Assembly (NCBI RefSeq): GCF_014648995.1
Contig: NZ_BMSE01000031.1
Location: 1-64,000 of the forward strand
Source of the DNA: Streptomyces massasporeus
Lineage (GTDB): Bacteria > Actinomycetota > Actinomycetes > Streptomycetales > Streptomycetaceae
Length of the DNA stretch: 64,000 nt
Direction of reading: 5' to 3'
Notes under the pieces: model-generated
Database searches by the model: none
Told to the model about the DNA's origin: nothing
What the model saw: only the letters and a program-made list of their open reading frames with translations
Part shown: one piece after another, positions 55,867-64,000 of the stretch
How the letters are laid out: each line of letters opens with the position of its first letter
Position numbering within the stretch: position 1 is the first letter of the stretch
Position numbers and translations under genes: made by a program

Positions 55867-56742
55867 ATGACGCAGCTTCCGGCTGCCCAGACTGCTCAGA
55901 CGAAGCCCTCCGACGGCGGCAAGGCGCTGTACGGGGGCAAGGGCACCCGCCGTATCACCGTGCGGGACATCGCCGCCGCCAAGGAGCGCGGCGAGAAGTG
56001 GCCGATGCTCACCGCGTACGACGCGATGACCGCGTCCGTCTTCGACGAGGCCGGCATCCCTGTGATGCTCGTCGGCGACTCGGCGGGCAACTGCCACCTC
56101 GGGTACGAGACGACCGTGCCCGTCACCCTCGACGAGATGACGATGCTGTCGGCGGCGGTCGTACGGGGCACCTCCCGTGCCCTGATCGTCGGCGACCTGC
56201 CCTTCGGCTCCTACCAGGAGGGTCCGGTGCAGGCGCTGCGCTCGGCGACCCGGCTGGTGAAGGAGGCCGGGGTGCAGGCGGTGAAGCTGGAGGGGGGCGA
56301 GCGGTCGCACGAGCAGATCCGGCTGCTCGTCGAGTCCGGCATCCCGGTCATGGCGCACATCGGCCTGACCCCCCAGTCGGTCAACGCCATGGGCTACCGC
56401 GTGCAGGGCCGCGGCGAGGAGGCGGCCCAGCAGCTGCTGCGGGACGCGAAGGCCGTGCAGGACGCGGGCGCGTTCGCGGTGGTGCTGGAGCTGGTCCCCG
56501 CGGAGCTGGCCGCCGAGGTGACACGGGTGCTGCACATTCCGACCGTCGGGATCGGGGCGGGCCCCGAGACCGACGCGCAGGTGCTGGTGTGGACGGACAT
56601 GCTGGGCCTGACCGGCGGGCGGGTGCCGAAGTTCGTGAAGCAGTACGCCAACCTGCGTGAGGTGATGGGCGACGCGGTGAAGGCGTTCGCCGACGAGGTC
56701 GTCGGCGGAACGTTCCCGCAGGAGGAGAACTCCGTCCACTAG
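55867..56742 (+). CDS. panB: 3-methyl-2-oxobutanoate hydroxymethyltransferase
   Basis: A 291-residue enzyme for the first committed step of pantothenate synthesis, adding a hydroxymethyl group from methylene-tetrahydrofolate to 2-oxoisovalerate. Metal-binding LVGDSAGNCHLGYETT, VKLEGG and GLTPQSVN, and the catalytic Glu region VLELVPAELA, are present. Compared with E. coli the N-terminus is about 25 residues longer. AGGAG precedes ATG 55867. Confidence 0.95.
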   Translation: MTQLPAAQTAQTKPSDGGKALYGGKGTRRITVRDIAAAKERGEKWPMLTAYDAMTASVFDEAGIPVMLVGDSAGNCHLGYETTVPVTLDEMTMLSAAVVRGTSRALIVGDLPFGSYQEGPVQALRSATRLVKEAGVQAVKLEGGERSHEQIRLLVESGIPVMAHIGLTPQSVNAMGYRVQGRGEEAAQQLLRDAKAVQDAGAFAVVLELVPAELAAEVTRVLHIPTVGIGAGPETDAQVLVWTDMLGLTGGRVPKFVKQYANLREVMGDAVKAFADEVVGGTFPQEENSVH

Positions 56743-56764
56743 AGAGCCACAGCGGTACCACGGA

Positions 56765-56797
56765 CAGCCCGTCGGCCTTCCCCCAGCCGACGGGCTG
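56765..56797 (+). terminator. panB terminator
   Basis: Twelve-base perfect arms CAGCCCGTCGGC and GCCGACGGGCTG with a nine-base loop, followed by TTCGCTTT. Confidence 0.85.
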
Positions 56798-56845
56798 TTC
56801 GCTTTCCGCCGGGAGCACCCACTCCGCCGGTACCACCGACAAGGG

Positions 56846-56898
56846 GTGTCGGCGGCTTGTCGGTGATTTGTCGGTGGGCACTGAGACCGTCTGTCTCA
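56846..56898 (+). promoter_or_regulatory. triple 11-bp direct repeat (SARP-like site) and inverted repeat at the ABC exporter promoter
   Basis: GTGTCGGCG (56846), TTGTCGGTG (56857) and TTGTCGGTG (56868) repeat every 11 bases. Eight bases after the last, GACCGT (56885-56890) can serve as a weak -10, putting the transcript start at ATG 56898. TGAGAC-CGTCT-GTCTCA (56882-56898) overlaps the start. SARP activators bind heptamer direct repeats with this period and placement. Confidence 0.6.
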
Positions 56899-57917
56899 TG
56901 ACGCGAATCGACACACGAACCGGCGGCGCCGCTGTGACCGTGCGGGGGCTGGTGAAGCACTACGGGGAGACCAAGGCTCTGGACGGGGTCGACCTGGAGG
57001 TGCGCGAGGGCACCGTGATGGGGGTGCTCGGGCCGAACGGGGCCGGGAAGACCACCCTCGTGCGGATCCTGTCCACACTGCTGGCACCCGACTCGGGCCA
57101 GGCCACGGTGGCCGGCTACGACGTCGTACGGCAGCCGCGGCAGCTGCGGCGGGTGATAGGCCTCACCGGGCAGTACGCCTCCGTCGACGAGAAGCTCCCC
57201 GGCTGGGAGAACCTGTACATGATCGGCCGGCTGCTCGACCTGCCCCGCAAGGAGGCACGCAGGCGGGCCGACGAGCTGCTGGAGCGGTTCTCGCTGACCG
57301 AGGCCGCCAAGCGGCCGGCGAGCACCTACTCCGGCGGTATGCGGCGGCGGCTCGACCTGGCCGCCTCGATGATCGGGCGGCCCTCCGTCCTCTTCCTCGA
57401 CGAACCGACCACCGGGCTCGACCCGCGCACCCGCAACGAGGTGTGGGACGAGGTCAAGGCCATGGTCGGCGACGGCGTGACCGTGCTGCTGACCACGCAG
57501 TACATGGAGGAGGCCGAGCAGCTCGCCACCGAGCTGACGGTCGTGGACAAGGGCAAGGTCGTCGCGGGCGGGGGCATCGAGGAGCTCAAGGCCAAGGTCG
57601 GCGGGCGGACCCTGCGGATCAAACCGGCCGACGCCCTGCACCTGCGGCCGCTCGCCGGATACCTGGACGAGCTCGGCATCACCGGGCTCGCGACCACCAC
57701 CGTGGACGCCGCCTCCGGCACCCTGCTGGTCCCGATCCTCAGCGACGAGCAGCTCACCGCCGTCGTGGGCGCCGTCACCTCCCGCGGCATCACACTCGCC
57801 GCCGTCACCACCGAACTGCCCAGCCTGGACGAGGTGTTCCTGTCCCTCACCGGCCATCGTGCCAGTGCCCCGCAGGACGCCACGCCCGCCGAGGACCGCG
57901 AAGAGGTCGCCGTATGA
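56898..57917 (+). CDS. ABC transporter ATP-binding protein (DrrA-like)
   Basis: A 339-residue ATPase. Walker A is GPNGAGKTT, Q loop TGQYASV, signature YSGGMRRRLDLA, Walker B VLFLDEPTTGLD, and the switch residue is Gln in TTQYMEEA, all as in DrrA daunorubicin exporters. ATG 56898 is preferred to an in-frame start at 56868, which would place the direct repeats inside the gene. The stop overlaps the permease start (ATGA). Confidence 0.93.
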   Translation: MTRIDTRTGGAAVTVRGLVKHYGETKALDGVDLEVREGTVMGVLGPNGAGKTTLVRILSTLLAPDSGQATVAGYDVVRQPRQLRRVIGLTGQYASVDEKLPGWENLYMIGRLLDLPRKEARRRADELLERFSLTEAAKRPASTYSGGMRRRLDLAASMIGRPSVLFLDEPTTGLDPRTRNEVWDEVKAMVGDGVTVLLTTQYMEEAEQLATELTVVDKGKVVAGGGIEELKAKVGGRTLRIKPADALHLRPLAGYLDELGITGLATTTVDAASGTLLVPILSDEQLTAVVGAVTSRGITLAAVTTELPSLDEVFLSLTGHRASAPQDATPAEDREEVAV

Positions 57918-58735
57918 GCGCCGCCACTGTTTCCGCCCCCGCGACGAAGGACGACGCCCGCATCTCGCTGCGCGGGCACGTGCGGCACACCAGTGCCCTC
58001 GTCCGCCGCAACCTGCTCTGGATCCGCCAGGACCCGGAGTCGATGGCCGACGCCCTGCTGATGCCGGTCATCTTCACCCTGCTGTTCGTGTTCGTGTTCG
58101 GCGGCTCGATCGGGCAGGCGCTGGGCGGCGGGCAGGACCGGTACGTGCAGTACGTGATCCCCGGCATGATCGCGATGATGAGCATGACGCTGTCCCAGGG
58201 CGTCGGCACCGGTTTCAGCCAGGACTTCAACTCCGGTGTCATGGACCGCTTCCGGTCCCTGCCCATCGGACGCGGCTCGGTGCTGTTCGCGAAGATCTCG
58301 GTGGAACTGCTGCGGATGCTGTTCGCGACCGCGGTCCTCATGATCGTCTCCGTGGCGGTCGGATTCGACATCACCAACTGGCCCGGACTGTTCGCGGCCG
58401 TCGCGCTGTCCACGGCGTTCGCCTCGTCGATCATGTGGGTGTTCCTCACCCTGGGCGTGATGATGAAGAGCGCGCAGTCCGTGCAGGCGATGGGCTTCCT
58501 GGTGCTGTTCCCGCTCCAGTTCGGCTCGTCGATCTTCGCGCCGACCACGTCCATGCCGGGCTGGCTCCAGGCCTTCACCGACTACAACCCGCTGTCCACG
58601 CTGGCGGACGCCGCGCGCGGTCTGATGGTGGGCGGGCCGGTCGCGCACGACCTGTGGGTGACGCTCGGCTGGTCGGTGGCGATCACGGCCGTGATGGCGC
58701 CCGTCGCGATCCACAAGTTCCGCACCAAGAGCTGA
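57914..58735 (+). CDS. ABC-2 type permease (DrrB-like)
   Basis: A 273-residue membrane protein with six helices of the ABC2 type (LMPVIFTLLFVFVFGGSIG; IPGMIAMMSMTLSQGVGTGF; PLSTLADAARGLMVGG). It forms the exporter with the preceding ATPase. ATG 57914 overlaps the ATPase stop. Substrate is unknown; drug or lipid export is typical. It is convergent with the large BTAD regulator, 25 bases apart. Confidence 0.93.
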   Translation: MSAATVSAPATKDDARISLRGHVRHTSALVRRNLLWIRQDPESMADALLMPVIFTLLFVFVFGGSIGQALGGGQDRYVQYVIPGMIAMMSMTLSQGVGTGFSQDFNSGVMDRFRSLPIGRGSVLFAKISVELLRMLFATAVLMIVSVAVGFDITNWPGLFAAVALSTAFASSIMWVFLTLGVMMKSAQSVQAMGFLVLFPLQFGSSIFAPTTSMPGWLQAFTDYNPLSTLADAARGLMVGGPVAHDLWVTLGWSVAITAVMAPVAIHKFRTKS

Positions 58736-58760
58736 CCGGGCCGGACCGGGCCGATCCGCG

Positions 58761-61700
58761 TCAGAGCAGGGCGGTGGCCTCCTCGATGGACAGGCCGCCG
58801 CCCTCGGCGTACGCGCTCTCGTACGCCTGGTCGCCCAGCAGCGCCCTGGCGTGCCGCTCCGCCTGCGCGCGGGTCTCGCGCTCCTGCCACTGGGAGACGT
58901 GGCCGGGCGGCAGCAGAGCGTCGAAGGCGCCCAGGCAACGGGCCGCGTCCGCGGCGCGCCGCCCGCCGTCGGAGGCGGCCAGCGCCCAGGCGCCGATGAC
59001 CAGGTAGCCCGAACGCATATGGGGCGCGATGGCCTCGGACAGCGGGTCGGCGGCCCGCTCGATCCCCTTGCGGATCCGCTCCAGGCAGTCCTCGTACCGT
59101 CCCTCCACGGCGTCCAGCCATGCCTCGGTCGCCAGGATGAACGTGTCGAAGACGATGAAGTGGGCGATGCGGAAGTCCTGGCGCAGCCGCCGCAGTTGCT
59201 CGCCCGCCTCGGTGACGCGGCCCGTCATGCCGAGCCATCCGGCGAGGAACAGCCGGGCGGCGGGCATGGCCTCGCTGTGCGACTCCTCGTGCTGGGCGAT
59301 CACCTCGCGCAGCAGCCGCTCGCCCCGTTCGCCCTCGCCGGCCTCCAGCAGGGCGCTGCCGAGCCGGGCGCTGAGGACGGCCGCCTGGGCGCGGGCGCCG
59401 AGGTGCTCGGCGTGGCCGATGGCCGCCTCGTAGTCGGCGGCGGCCAGGGCGTAGTCACCCCGGCGTTCATGGGCCTCGGCGCGGGCGGAGAGGGCCTCGG
59501 CGGTGCCCCAGGCGTCGCCCAGGCGCCGGTAGATCTCCAGCGACTCGTCGGCGTCACGGGCGGCGTCGCCCGCCCAGTCGGTGCGGTTGGCGAGGAAGTT
59601 GGCCCGCATCTGGAGGCCGGAGGCGAGCTCCCAGGCGAAGTCCGGGGCCTGCCGGCAGGTCCGGATGGAGGCGTCGATGATGACGCGCAGCCGGTCCATG
59701 TCGCCGGTCAGCATCACGGCGAAGAACCAGAGCAGGCCGGGGAGCCGGCAGTTCTGCGGAAGACCGGGCTCGTAGGTCCGGGCGATGGCGCGCAGCTTCT
59801 CCTGGGAGCGCGGGTTCTGCCAGGCGTCCAGCTCGGTGTCCATGCAGGCGAGATGGGCGAGGTGGATGCCGCGCCGGGCCTCCGCGAGGACCTCGCCGGT
59901 CATCGGGGGCGGGGCGTCGGTGCAGCGCTCCCACACCGCGGTGGCCGGGCGGACGGGCTCGGCGAAGGGGTCGGGGCCGAGCGCCATGACCTCACGGCAC
60001 CAGTTGCGCGCCTCGATGCGCAGGTCGCGCATCTGCCAGTACCAGACGAGGGACAGCGCCAGGCACAGCGCCTCCTGCTCGTCGCGGAGCGCCACGGCAT
60101 GGCGCAGCGCGGTCCGCAGGTTCTCGTACTCCCGCTCCAGCCGGTGGATCGCGGCGAGCTGGCCGGGGCCGCGCAGCAACGGGTCGGTGACCCGGGCGAG
60201 TTCACGGAAGTACGTCAGGTGGGCGCGCTCGGCGTCGGCGCGCTGCCCGGACTCGTCCAGCCGTTCGCCGGCGTACTCGGCGACGGTCTCCAGGAGCCGG
60301 TAGCGCATCTCCCCGCCGGCCGAACCGCCCGGCGGGGCGGCCACGACCAGGGAGCGGTCGACGAGGGAGCCGAGCGCCTCCAGGGCGGCCGGTCCGCACA
60401 CGGCCTCGGCGGCCGGCAGGTCGCAGCCGCCGGCGAACACCGACAGCCGCCGCAGGACGTCGCGTTCGTCCTCGTCGAGGAGCTCCCAGGACCAGTCGAC
60501 GACGGCTCTCAGGGTCTGCTGCCGGGGCAGGACGGTACGGCTTCCGGAGGTGAGGAGACGGAAGCGGTCGTCGAGCCGGTCGGCGATCTGGCGGGGGGTG
60601 AGCATCCGCAGCCGGGCGGCGGCCAGTTCGATGGCCAGCGGCAGGCCGTCGAGGCGCCGGCAGATCTCGGCGCACGCCGCGGGGTCGTCGTCGATCCGGA
60701 AGCCGGGCCGGGCCGCCGCGCCCCTATCGGCGAGCAGCCGCAGCGCGACCGGCTCGGGCAGCGGCTCCACCGGCCGCAGCAACTCCCCCGGTACGCCGAG
60801 GGGTTCGCGGCTGGTGGCGAGCACGGCGAGGTCGGGGCAGCGCGCCAGCAGCTCCTCGGTGAGCCGGGCGGCGGCCTCGGCGACATGCTCGCAGTTGTCG
60901 AGGATGAGCAGCATGCGGGGCCGGGAGCAGTGCTCGGCGAGCCGCTCGACGGGGTCGTCCAGCCGCTCGGCGACGGCGGCACGGATGCCCTCGGCGTTGG
61001 CGCCGTACAGCACGGTCTCGCGGGCCCCGACGGCGGTGAGCACGGCCTCCGGTACGGCGTCGGGGTCGTCGACGGGGGCGAGTTCGGCGAGCCACACGCC
61101 GCCGGGCATGGTCGCGCGCACGGCCTCGGCGGCCTCCTGCGACAGACGGGTCTTCCCCGCGCCGCCCGGCCCGAGCAGGGTGACCAGCCGGGCCGCCGCG
61201 AGATCCCCGCGGATGGTCTCGATGTCGGATTCCCGGCCGATGAAGGAGGTGAGCCGGGCGCGGAGGTTGCCGACGGACGCGCCCGGCCCCTGGGGGGCGG
61301 GCGCGGGGACAGGCAGGTCCCCGAGACTCAGCAACTCCGCGTGCAGGGAGCGCAGTTCCGGCCCCGGGTCGGCGCCGAGACGGTCGGCGAGGAGGCGCCG
61401 GACGTCCTCGTAGGCGTCCAGTGCCTCCGCCGCGCGGCCGGCGTCCCGCAGGGCGCGCAGACGCAGCGCCTGGAGGGGCTCGTCCAGGGGGTGGCCGTCG
61501 CACAGGGCGGTCAGTTCCGGCAGGGACTGCTCGGCCTTGCCGAGGACGAGGGCGGCGGTGTGGCGGGCGCGAAGCGCGTCCAGGCGTCGGGTGTCCCGGC
61601 GGGCCGCCTCGGCGGTGCGGTCGGGCAGGTCGGCGAGGGCGGGGCCGCGCCACAGGGCGAGGGCGTCGTCGAGGACCACGACGGCCTTGGCGGGGTCGCC

Positions 61701-62039
61701 GTCGGCCAGGGCCCGCAGCCCCTCGCCGGCCAGCCGCTCGAACCGGTGCAGGTCGACGTCGTCGGGGGCGGCCGTGAGCCGGTACCCGCCCTCGACGGAG
61801 GCGATCGCGGCAGCGCCGAGTGCCCGTCGCAACCGCCCGACCAGCGCCTGCAGCGCGCCGGGCGCGTCGGCGGGCGGCTGCCCGCCCCACACCTCGTCGA
61901 CGAGCAGTCCCGCGGGCACGGTCCGTCCGGCCCGCAGCGCGAGCACGGTCAGCAGCGCACGCAGCCGCGCCCCACCGACCGAAACGACCGTCCCGTCGGT
62001 GCGGAGCGCCTGCGTGGTGCCGAGGATGCGGTAGTGCAC
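58761..62039 (-). CDS. AfsR-like BTAD / NB-ARC / TPR transcriptional regulator
   Basis: A 1092-residue regulator. N-terminal OmpR-type winged helix (about 1-90: VVSVGGARLRALLTVLALRAG, VDEVWGG), BTAD (about 95-240), STAND ATPase at about 255-600 with Walker A LLGPGGAGKTRL and Walker B LLILDNCEHV, a winged helix with LDEDERDVLRRLSVFAGG, then helical TPR-like repeats to the end. SARP-type regulators of this size integrate a signal through the ATPase and TPR parts. GTG 62039 with GGAGA upstream. Convergent with the ABC exporter. Confidence 0.92.
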   Translation of the reverse strand: MHYRILGTTQALRTDGTVVSVGGARLRALLTVLALRAGRTVPAGLLVDEVWGGQPPADAPGALQALVGRLRRALGAAAIASVEGGYRLTAAPDDVDLHRFERLAGEGLRALADGDPAKAVVVLDDALALWRGPALADLPDRTAEAARRDTRRLDALRARHTAALVLGKAEQSLPELTALCDGHPLDEPLQALRLRALRDAGRAAEALDAYEDVRRLLADRLGADPGPELRSLHAELLSLGDLPVPAPAPQGPGASVGNLRARLTSFIGRESDIETIRGDLAAARLVTLLGPGGAGKTRLSQEAAEAVRATMPGGVWLAELAPVDDPDAVPEAVLTAVGARETVLYGANAEGIRAAVAERLDDPVERLAEHCSRPRMLLILDNCEHVAEAAARLTEELLARCPDLAVLATSREPLGVPGELLRPVEPLPEPVALRLLADRGAAARPGFRIDDDPAACAEICRRLDGLPLAIELAAARLRMLTPRQIADRLDDRFRLLTSGSRTVLPRQQTLRAVVDWSWELLDEDERDVLRRLSVFAGGCDLPAAEAVCGPAALEALGSLVDRSLVVAAPPGGSAGGEMRYRLLETVAEYAGERLDESGQRADAERAHLTYFRELARVTDPLLRGPGQLAAIHRLEREYENLRTALRHAVALRDEQEALCLALSLVWYWQMRDLRIEARNWCREVMALGPDPFAEPVRPATAVWERCTDAPPPMTGEVLAEARRGIHLAHLACMDTELDAWQNPRSQEKLRAIARTYEPGLPQNCRLPGLLWFFAVMLTGDMDRLRVIIDASIRTCRQAPDFAWELASGLQMRANFLANRTDWAGDAARDADESLEIYRRLGDAWGTAEALSARAEAHERRGDYALAAADYEAAIGHAEHLGARAQAAVLSARLGSALLEAGEGERGERLLREVIAQHEESHSEAMPAARLFLAGWLGMTGRVTEAGEQLRRLRQDFRIAHFIVFDTFILATEAWLDAVEGRYEDCLERIRKGIERAADPLSEAIAPHMRSGYLVIGAWALAASDGGRRAADAARCLGAFDALLPPGHVSQWQERETRAQAERHARALLGDQAYESAYAEGGGLSIEEATALL

Positions 62040-62190
62040 GGGCTCATTGTCTCCGGTGTACGGGGGCGGGTCACGACGGTTGGCGGCGCGGCGGGCGGGT
62101 CAGGGGCGGGTATGGGGGGCGTCGAGGACGTCAGGGGGGATCGGTGGCGCGGACAGGGCAGGGCCGTTCACGGCCGGGCGCCCAGCGGCG

Positions 62191-62640
62191 GAGCCACGGA
62201 GGCCGGGCACGGCAAGCCCCGTCTCGGACCGACGTGCACGGAGCCGGAGCCACCGCCACACCGGACAGACGAGAGCCGTCCACACACCCGCCCACGACGC
62301 CGAGGCCACAGCGGCCCGGCACGGCAGGACCGATCACGGACCGATGCGAGGACGGCGCCAGAGCCACCGCCACACCGGACAGACGAGAGCCGTCCACACA
62401 CCCGCGCACGGCACCGGAGCCACAGCGGCCCGGCACGGCAGGCCGCCCCTTCACTGACCGCAACCGGGCGCCGGAGCCACGGCGGCCCGGCACGCCAGGA
62501 CCGATCACGGACCGATGCGAGGACGGCGCCGGAGCCACCGCCACACCGGACAGACGAGAGCCGCTCACGCACCCGCCCACGGCGCCGAGGTCGCGGCGGC
62601 CCGGCGCGGCAGGGATCTCACGTCGATGGGAGTGGGTCGG
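62191..62640. repeat. 57-bp minisatellite upstream of the BTAD regulator
   Basis: Eight units of 55-59 bp, each starting GAGCCAC or GAGGCCAC, begin at 62191, 62247, 62302, 62361, 62417, 62474, 62532 and 62587. Two sequence types alternate. One (62247, 62361, 62532) contains GCCACACCGGACAGACGAGA; the other contains GCGGCCCGGCACG. It fills most of the 619-bp gap 62040-62658; the first 150 bases of that gap are the regulator's promoter side and hold nothing else I recognise. Confidence 0.85.
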
Positions 62641-62658
62641 GGTCATCGATGGGGCCGT

Positions 62659-63387
62659 TCACGCACCCGCGTGGCGGCGCCGGGCTCGGCCGGTCGCGCG
62701 CCGCGGGGGCGTGGTCGTGCTCAGTGTCTCCAGCAGGGCCGTCAGGTCCGCCGCCTCGATGCCCCGGGTCTCCGCGCCGGGCTCCGCGCCCTGCTCCGGG
62801 ATGCCCCGGGCCTCCCGGACGGCGTGGGAGAGCCGGGAGTCCGTGCCCGGCACGTCCAGGGTCACCATCACGCCGGACTCGCGTGAGCGCCGTCCGCGGC
62901 CGTCGGCGGCCCGCTCCCCCTCGGTCTCGGTGAACCATCGCGGGCAGCGCTCCACCGCCCGCAGTCCGCGCTTGCCCGCCACCGGACCGTAGGAGCGCGA
63001 TCCGGGCGCGGTCTCGGTCCAGGTCTGGGTCAGCACCTGCACGGCCCGCACCCGCCCGCCGGCCTCGGGCCATCTCGCGCCGTGCCGCTCGACGGACAGG
63101 AGCCCCACCGACCGGGCCCGGCTCCCCGGCTGCGGGCGCCGGTCCTCCTCGGCGTCGGGGTCCGCCCCCAGCGCCACCGGGAGGCCCGTCTCCTCCCGGA
63201 CCATCCGCACCCCGGCCACGTCCTCCACCGGCCCGGCGACCTCGCTGAGCTGGTCGCGCCAGCCGCCGCCCAGCACGGTGTCCGCGTCCAGGAGCAGAAG
63301 CGGCCAGCTCACCTCGTCCCCGACCGAGAACGGCGTGCCGCAGCACTCCATCTGCCAGTCCTCGTAGAACACGTGCCACAGCCCCAT
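62659..63387 (-). CDS. DUF6578 family protein
   Basis: A 242-residue cytosolic protein. The N-terminal LWHVFYEDWQMECCGTPFSV, with adjacent cysteines, and the strand-rich core to about residue 150 match what I recall as DUF6578 of actinobacteria. The C-terminal 90 residues are Glu/Arg/Ala-rich and probably disordered. GGAGG precedes ATG 63387; an in-frame start 16 codons upstream is rejected for lack of a ribosome site. No function is known. Confidence 0.75.
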   Translation of the reverse strand: MGLWHVFYEDWQMECCGTPFSVGDEVSWPLLLLDADTVLGGGWRDQLSEVAGPVEDVAGVRMVREETGLPVALGADPDAEEDRRPQPGSRARSVGLLSVERHGARWPEAGGRVRAVQVLTQTWTETAPGSRSYGPVAGKRGLRAVERCPRWFTETEGERAADGRGRRSRESGVMVTLDVPGTDSRLSHAVREARGIPEQGAEPGAETRGIEAADLTALLETLSTTTPPRRATGRARRRHAGA

Positions 63388-63491
63388 GGGCCCACCCTCC
63401 CCGGAACCGACCGCCCCGCGCGAGACGTTTTTCACCTGCGCCCGGTACCGTCGGGCCGTTCCACCCCGTGTCGACGAGTGCAGGGAGCCCC

Positions 63492-64000
63492 ATGACCACC
63501 GCCACCACCCGCCACAGCGAGCGACGGATCAGTCCCGTGTTCGTCGGGATCGTCGCCGTGACGGCGGTCACGGGATGGGCGACCTGGACCGGGTTCGCCG
63601 AGCAGCCCGGCGTCGCCGTGTTCCTGTTCGTGACGGCGGCGTGGATCGTCTCGCTGTGCCTGCACGAGTACGCGCACGCGCGCACCGCCCTGCACAGCGG
63701 CGACATCTCCATCGGCGCGAAGGGCTATCTGACCCTCAACCCGCTGAAGTACACGCACGCCCTGCTCAGCATCGTGCTCCCGGTGATTTTCGTGATCATG
63801 GGCGGCATCGGGCTGCCCGGTGGTGCCGTGTTCATCGAGCGGAACCGGATCCAGGGCCGCTGGAAGCACAGCCTGATCTCGGCGGCGGGCCCGCTGACGA
63901 ACGTGCTGTTCGCCGTCGTCTGCACCGCCCCGTTCTGGCTGGGCGCGCTGGACGGTGTGCCGAACGACTTCCGGTTCGCGCTGGCGTTCCTCGCGCTGCT
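63492..64000 (+). CDS. M50-family site-2 metalloprotease (5' part, runs off the window)
   Basis: The visible 169 residues hold a membrane helix at about 15-35, a second with the zinc site HEYAH (HExxH) in SLCLHEYAHARTALHSGD, and further helices with the NPLKYTH and GGAVFIERNR segments of small rhomboid-independent M50 proteases. AAGPLTNVLF resembles the conserved GP-xxN element. Intramembrane cleavage of regulators is the family role. ATG 63492 follows GGGAG. Confidence 0.88.
   Translation, partial: MTTATTRHSERRISPVFVGIVAVTAVTGWATWTGFAEQPGVAVFLFVTAAWIVSLCLHEYAHARTALHSGDISIGAKGYLTLNPLKYTHALLSIVLPVIFVIMGGIGLPGGAVFIERNRIQGRWKHSLISAAGPLTNVLFAVVCTAPFWLGALDGVPNDFRFALAFLAL

Noticed and set aside
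56868..56897. Earlier start of the ABC ATPase at 56868
   Set aside because: It would place the last SARP-like repeat inside the gene and adds residues not found in DrrA-type proteins.
62191..62640. CRISPR-like array
   Set aside because: Units are contiguous variants of each other with no unique spacers and unequal similarity; it is a minisatellite.
58851..62933. Very long open frame on the + strand (over 1300 codons) opposite the BTAD regulator
   Set aside because: It is the antisense shadow of a clear multidomain gene. Its composition (Gly/Arg/Gln/Val/Leu without domains) is typical of GC-rich antisense frames, and it is prolonged by the 57-bp repeats.

Overview
The window is chromosomal DNA of a Streptomyces species. 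It has very high GC, strong G/C bias at third codon positions, and many GTG/TTG starts and long G+C-rich stem-loop terminators. Its gene order (glnII - receiver-less OmpR regulator - pullulanase - aglA/malGFE/malR - glnE - glnA2 - nadE - panB - BTAD regulator) is, from memory and unchecked, that of the S. coelicolor SCO2206-SCO2261 core region. No tRNA, rRNA, CRISPR array or prophage was recognised.

Layout. 1-3632: a TetR/aldo-keto reductase divergent pair, a small conserved protein, an ArsC-like thioredoxin-fold protein and a secreted double-psi-barrel-like protein. 3633-6965: glnII behind a probable GlnR box and two long stem-loops, a DUF6891 protein, a 40-residue micro-ORF and a receiver-less OmpR-type regulator matching GlnRII. 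7043-10046: a dehydrogenase and a two-component pair in which the TTG start of the regulator overlaps the kinase stop. 10250-17805: a DUF1996 secreted protein, a lipoprotein, a TPR protein, a sigma-like/transmembrane fusion, a TetR regulator, a tautomerase and a receiver-PP2C phosphatase.

17880-31583 is an alpha-glucan utilisation block: a two-catalytic-domain amylase-pullulanase, a secreted alpha-amylase, alpha-glucosidase AglA, the MalEFG importer and the LacI-type repressor MalR. Copies of a CTTGC-N-GCAAG-like motif lie in front of the pullulanase, amylase, malE and malR genes. Polymer would be cut outside the cell, maltodextrins imported by MalEFG and hydrolysed inside by AglA.

31677-41804: a PAP2 membrane enzyme, glnE (GS adenylyltransferase), two VOC proteins, an acetyltransferase/TetR operon, glnA2 (gamma-glutamylpolyamine synthetase type) and the nitric-oxide module hmpA/nsrR. 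41970-43223 is a lone TnpB element with an apparently damaged right end, next to a DUF3105/DUF305 operon. 44958-53164: an S53 protease, nadE, an ArsR/VOC/HAD cluster carrying a deletion-like junction, a methyltransferase, an MFS exporter and a membrane-anchored EEP phosphatase. 53343-64000: a TetR/DHA2 efflux operon, panB, a DrrAB-like ABC exporter beside a large BTAD/NB-ARC/TPR regulator, a 57-bp minisatellite, a DUF6578 protein and the start of an M50 protease.

The least expected signals are: three 11-bp-spaced direct repeats in front of the ABC exporter that look like a SARP site; several regulator genes whose -10 element sits 6-7 nt before the start codon (predicted leaderless mRNAs) with operators on the same DNA; the VOC/HAD junction; and the TnpB frame running out of its element.
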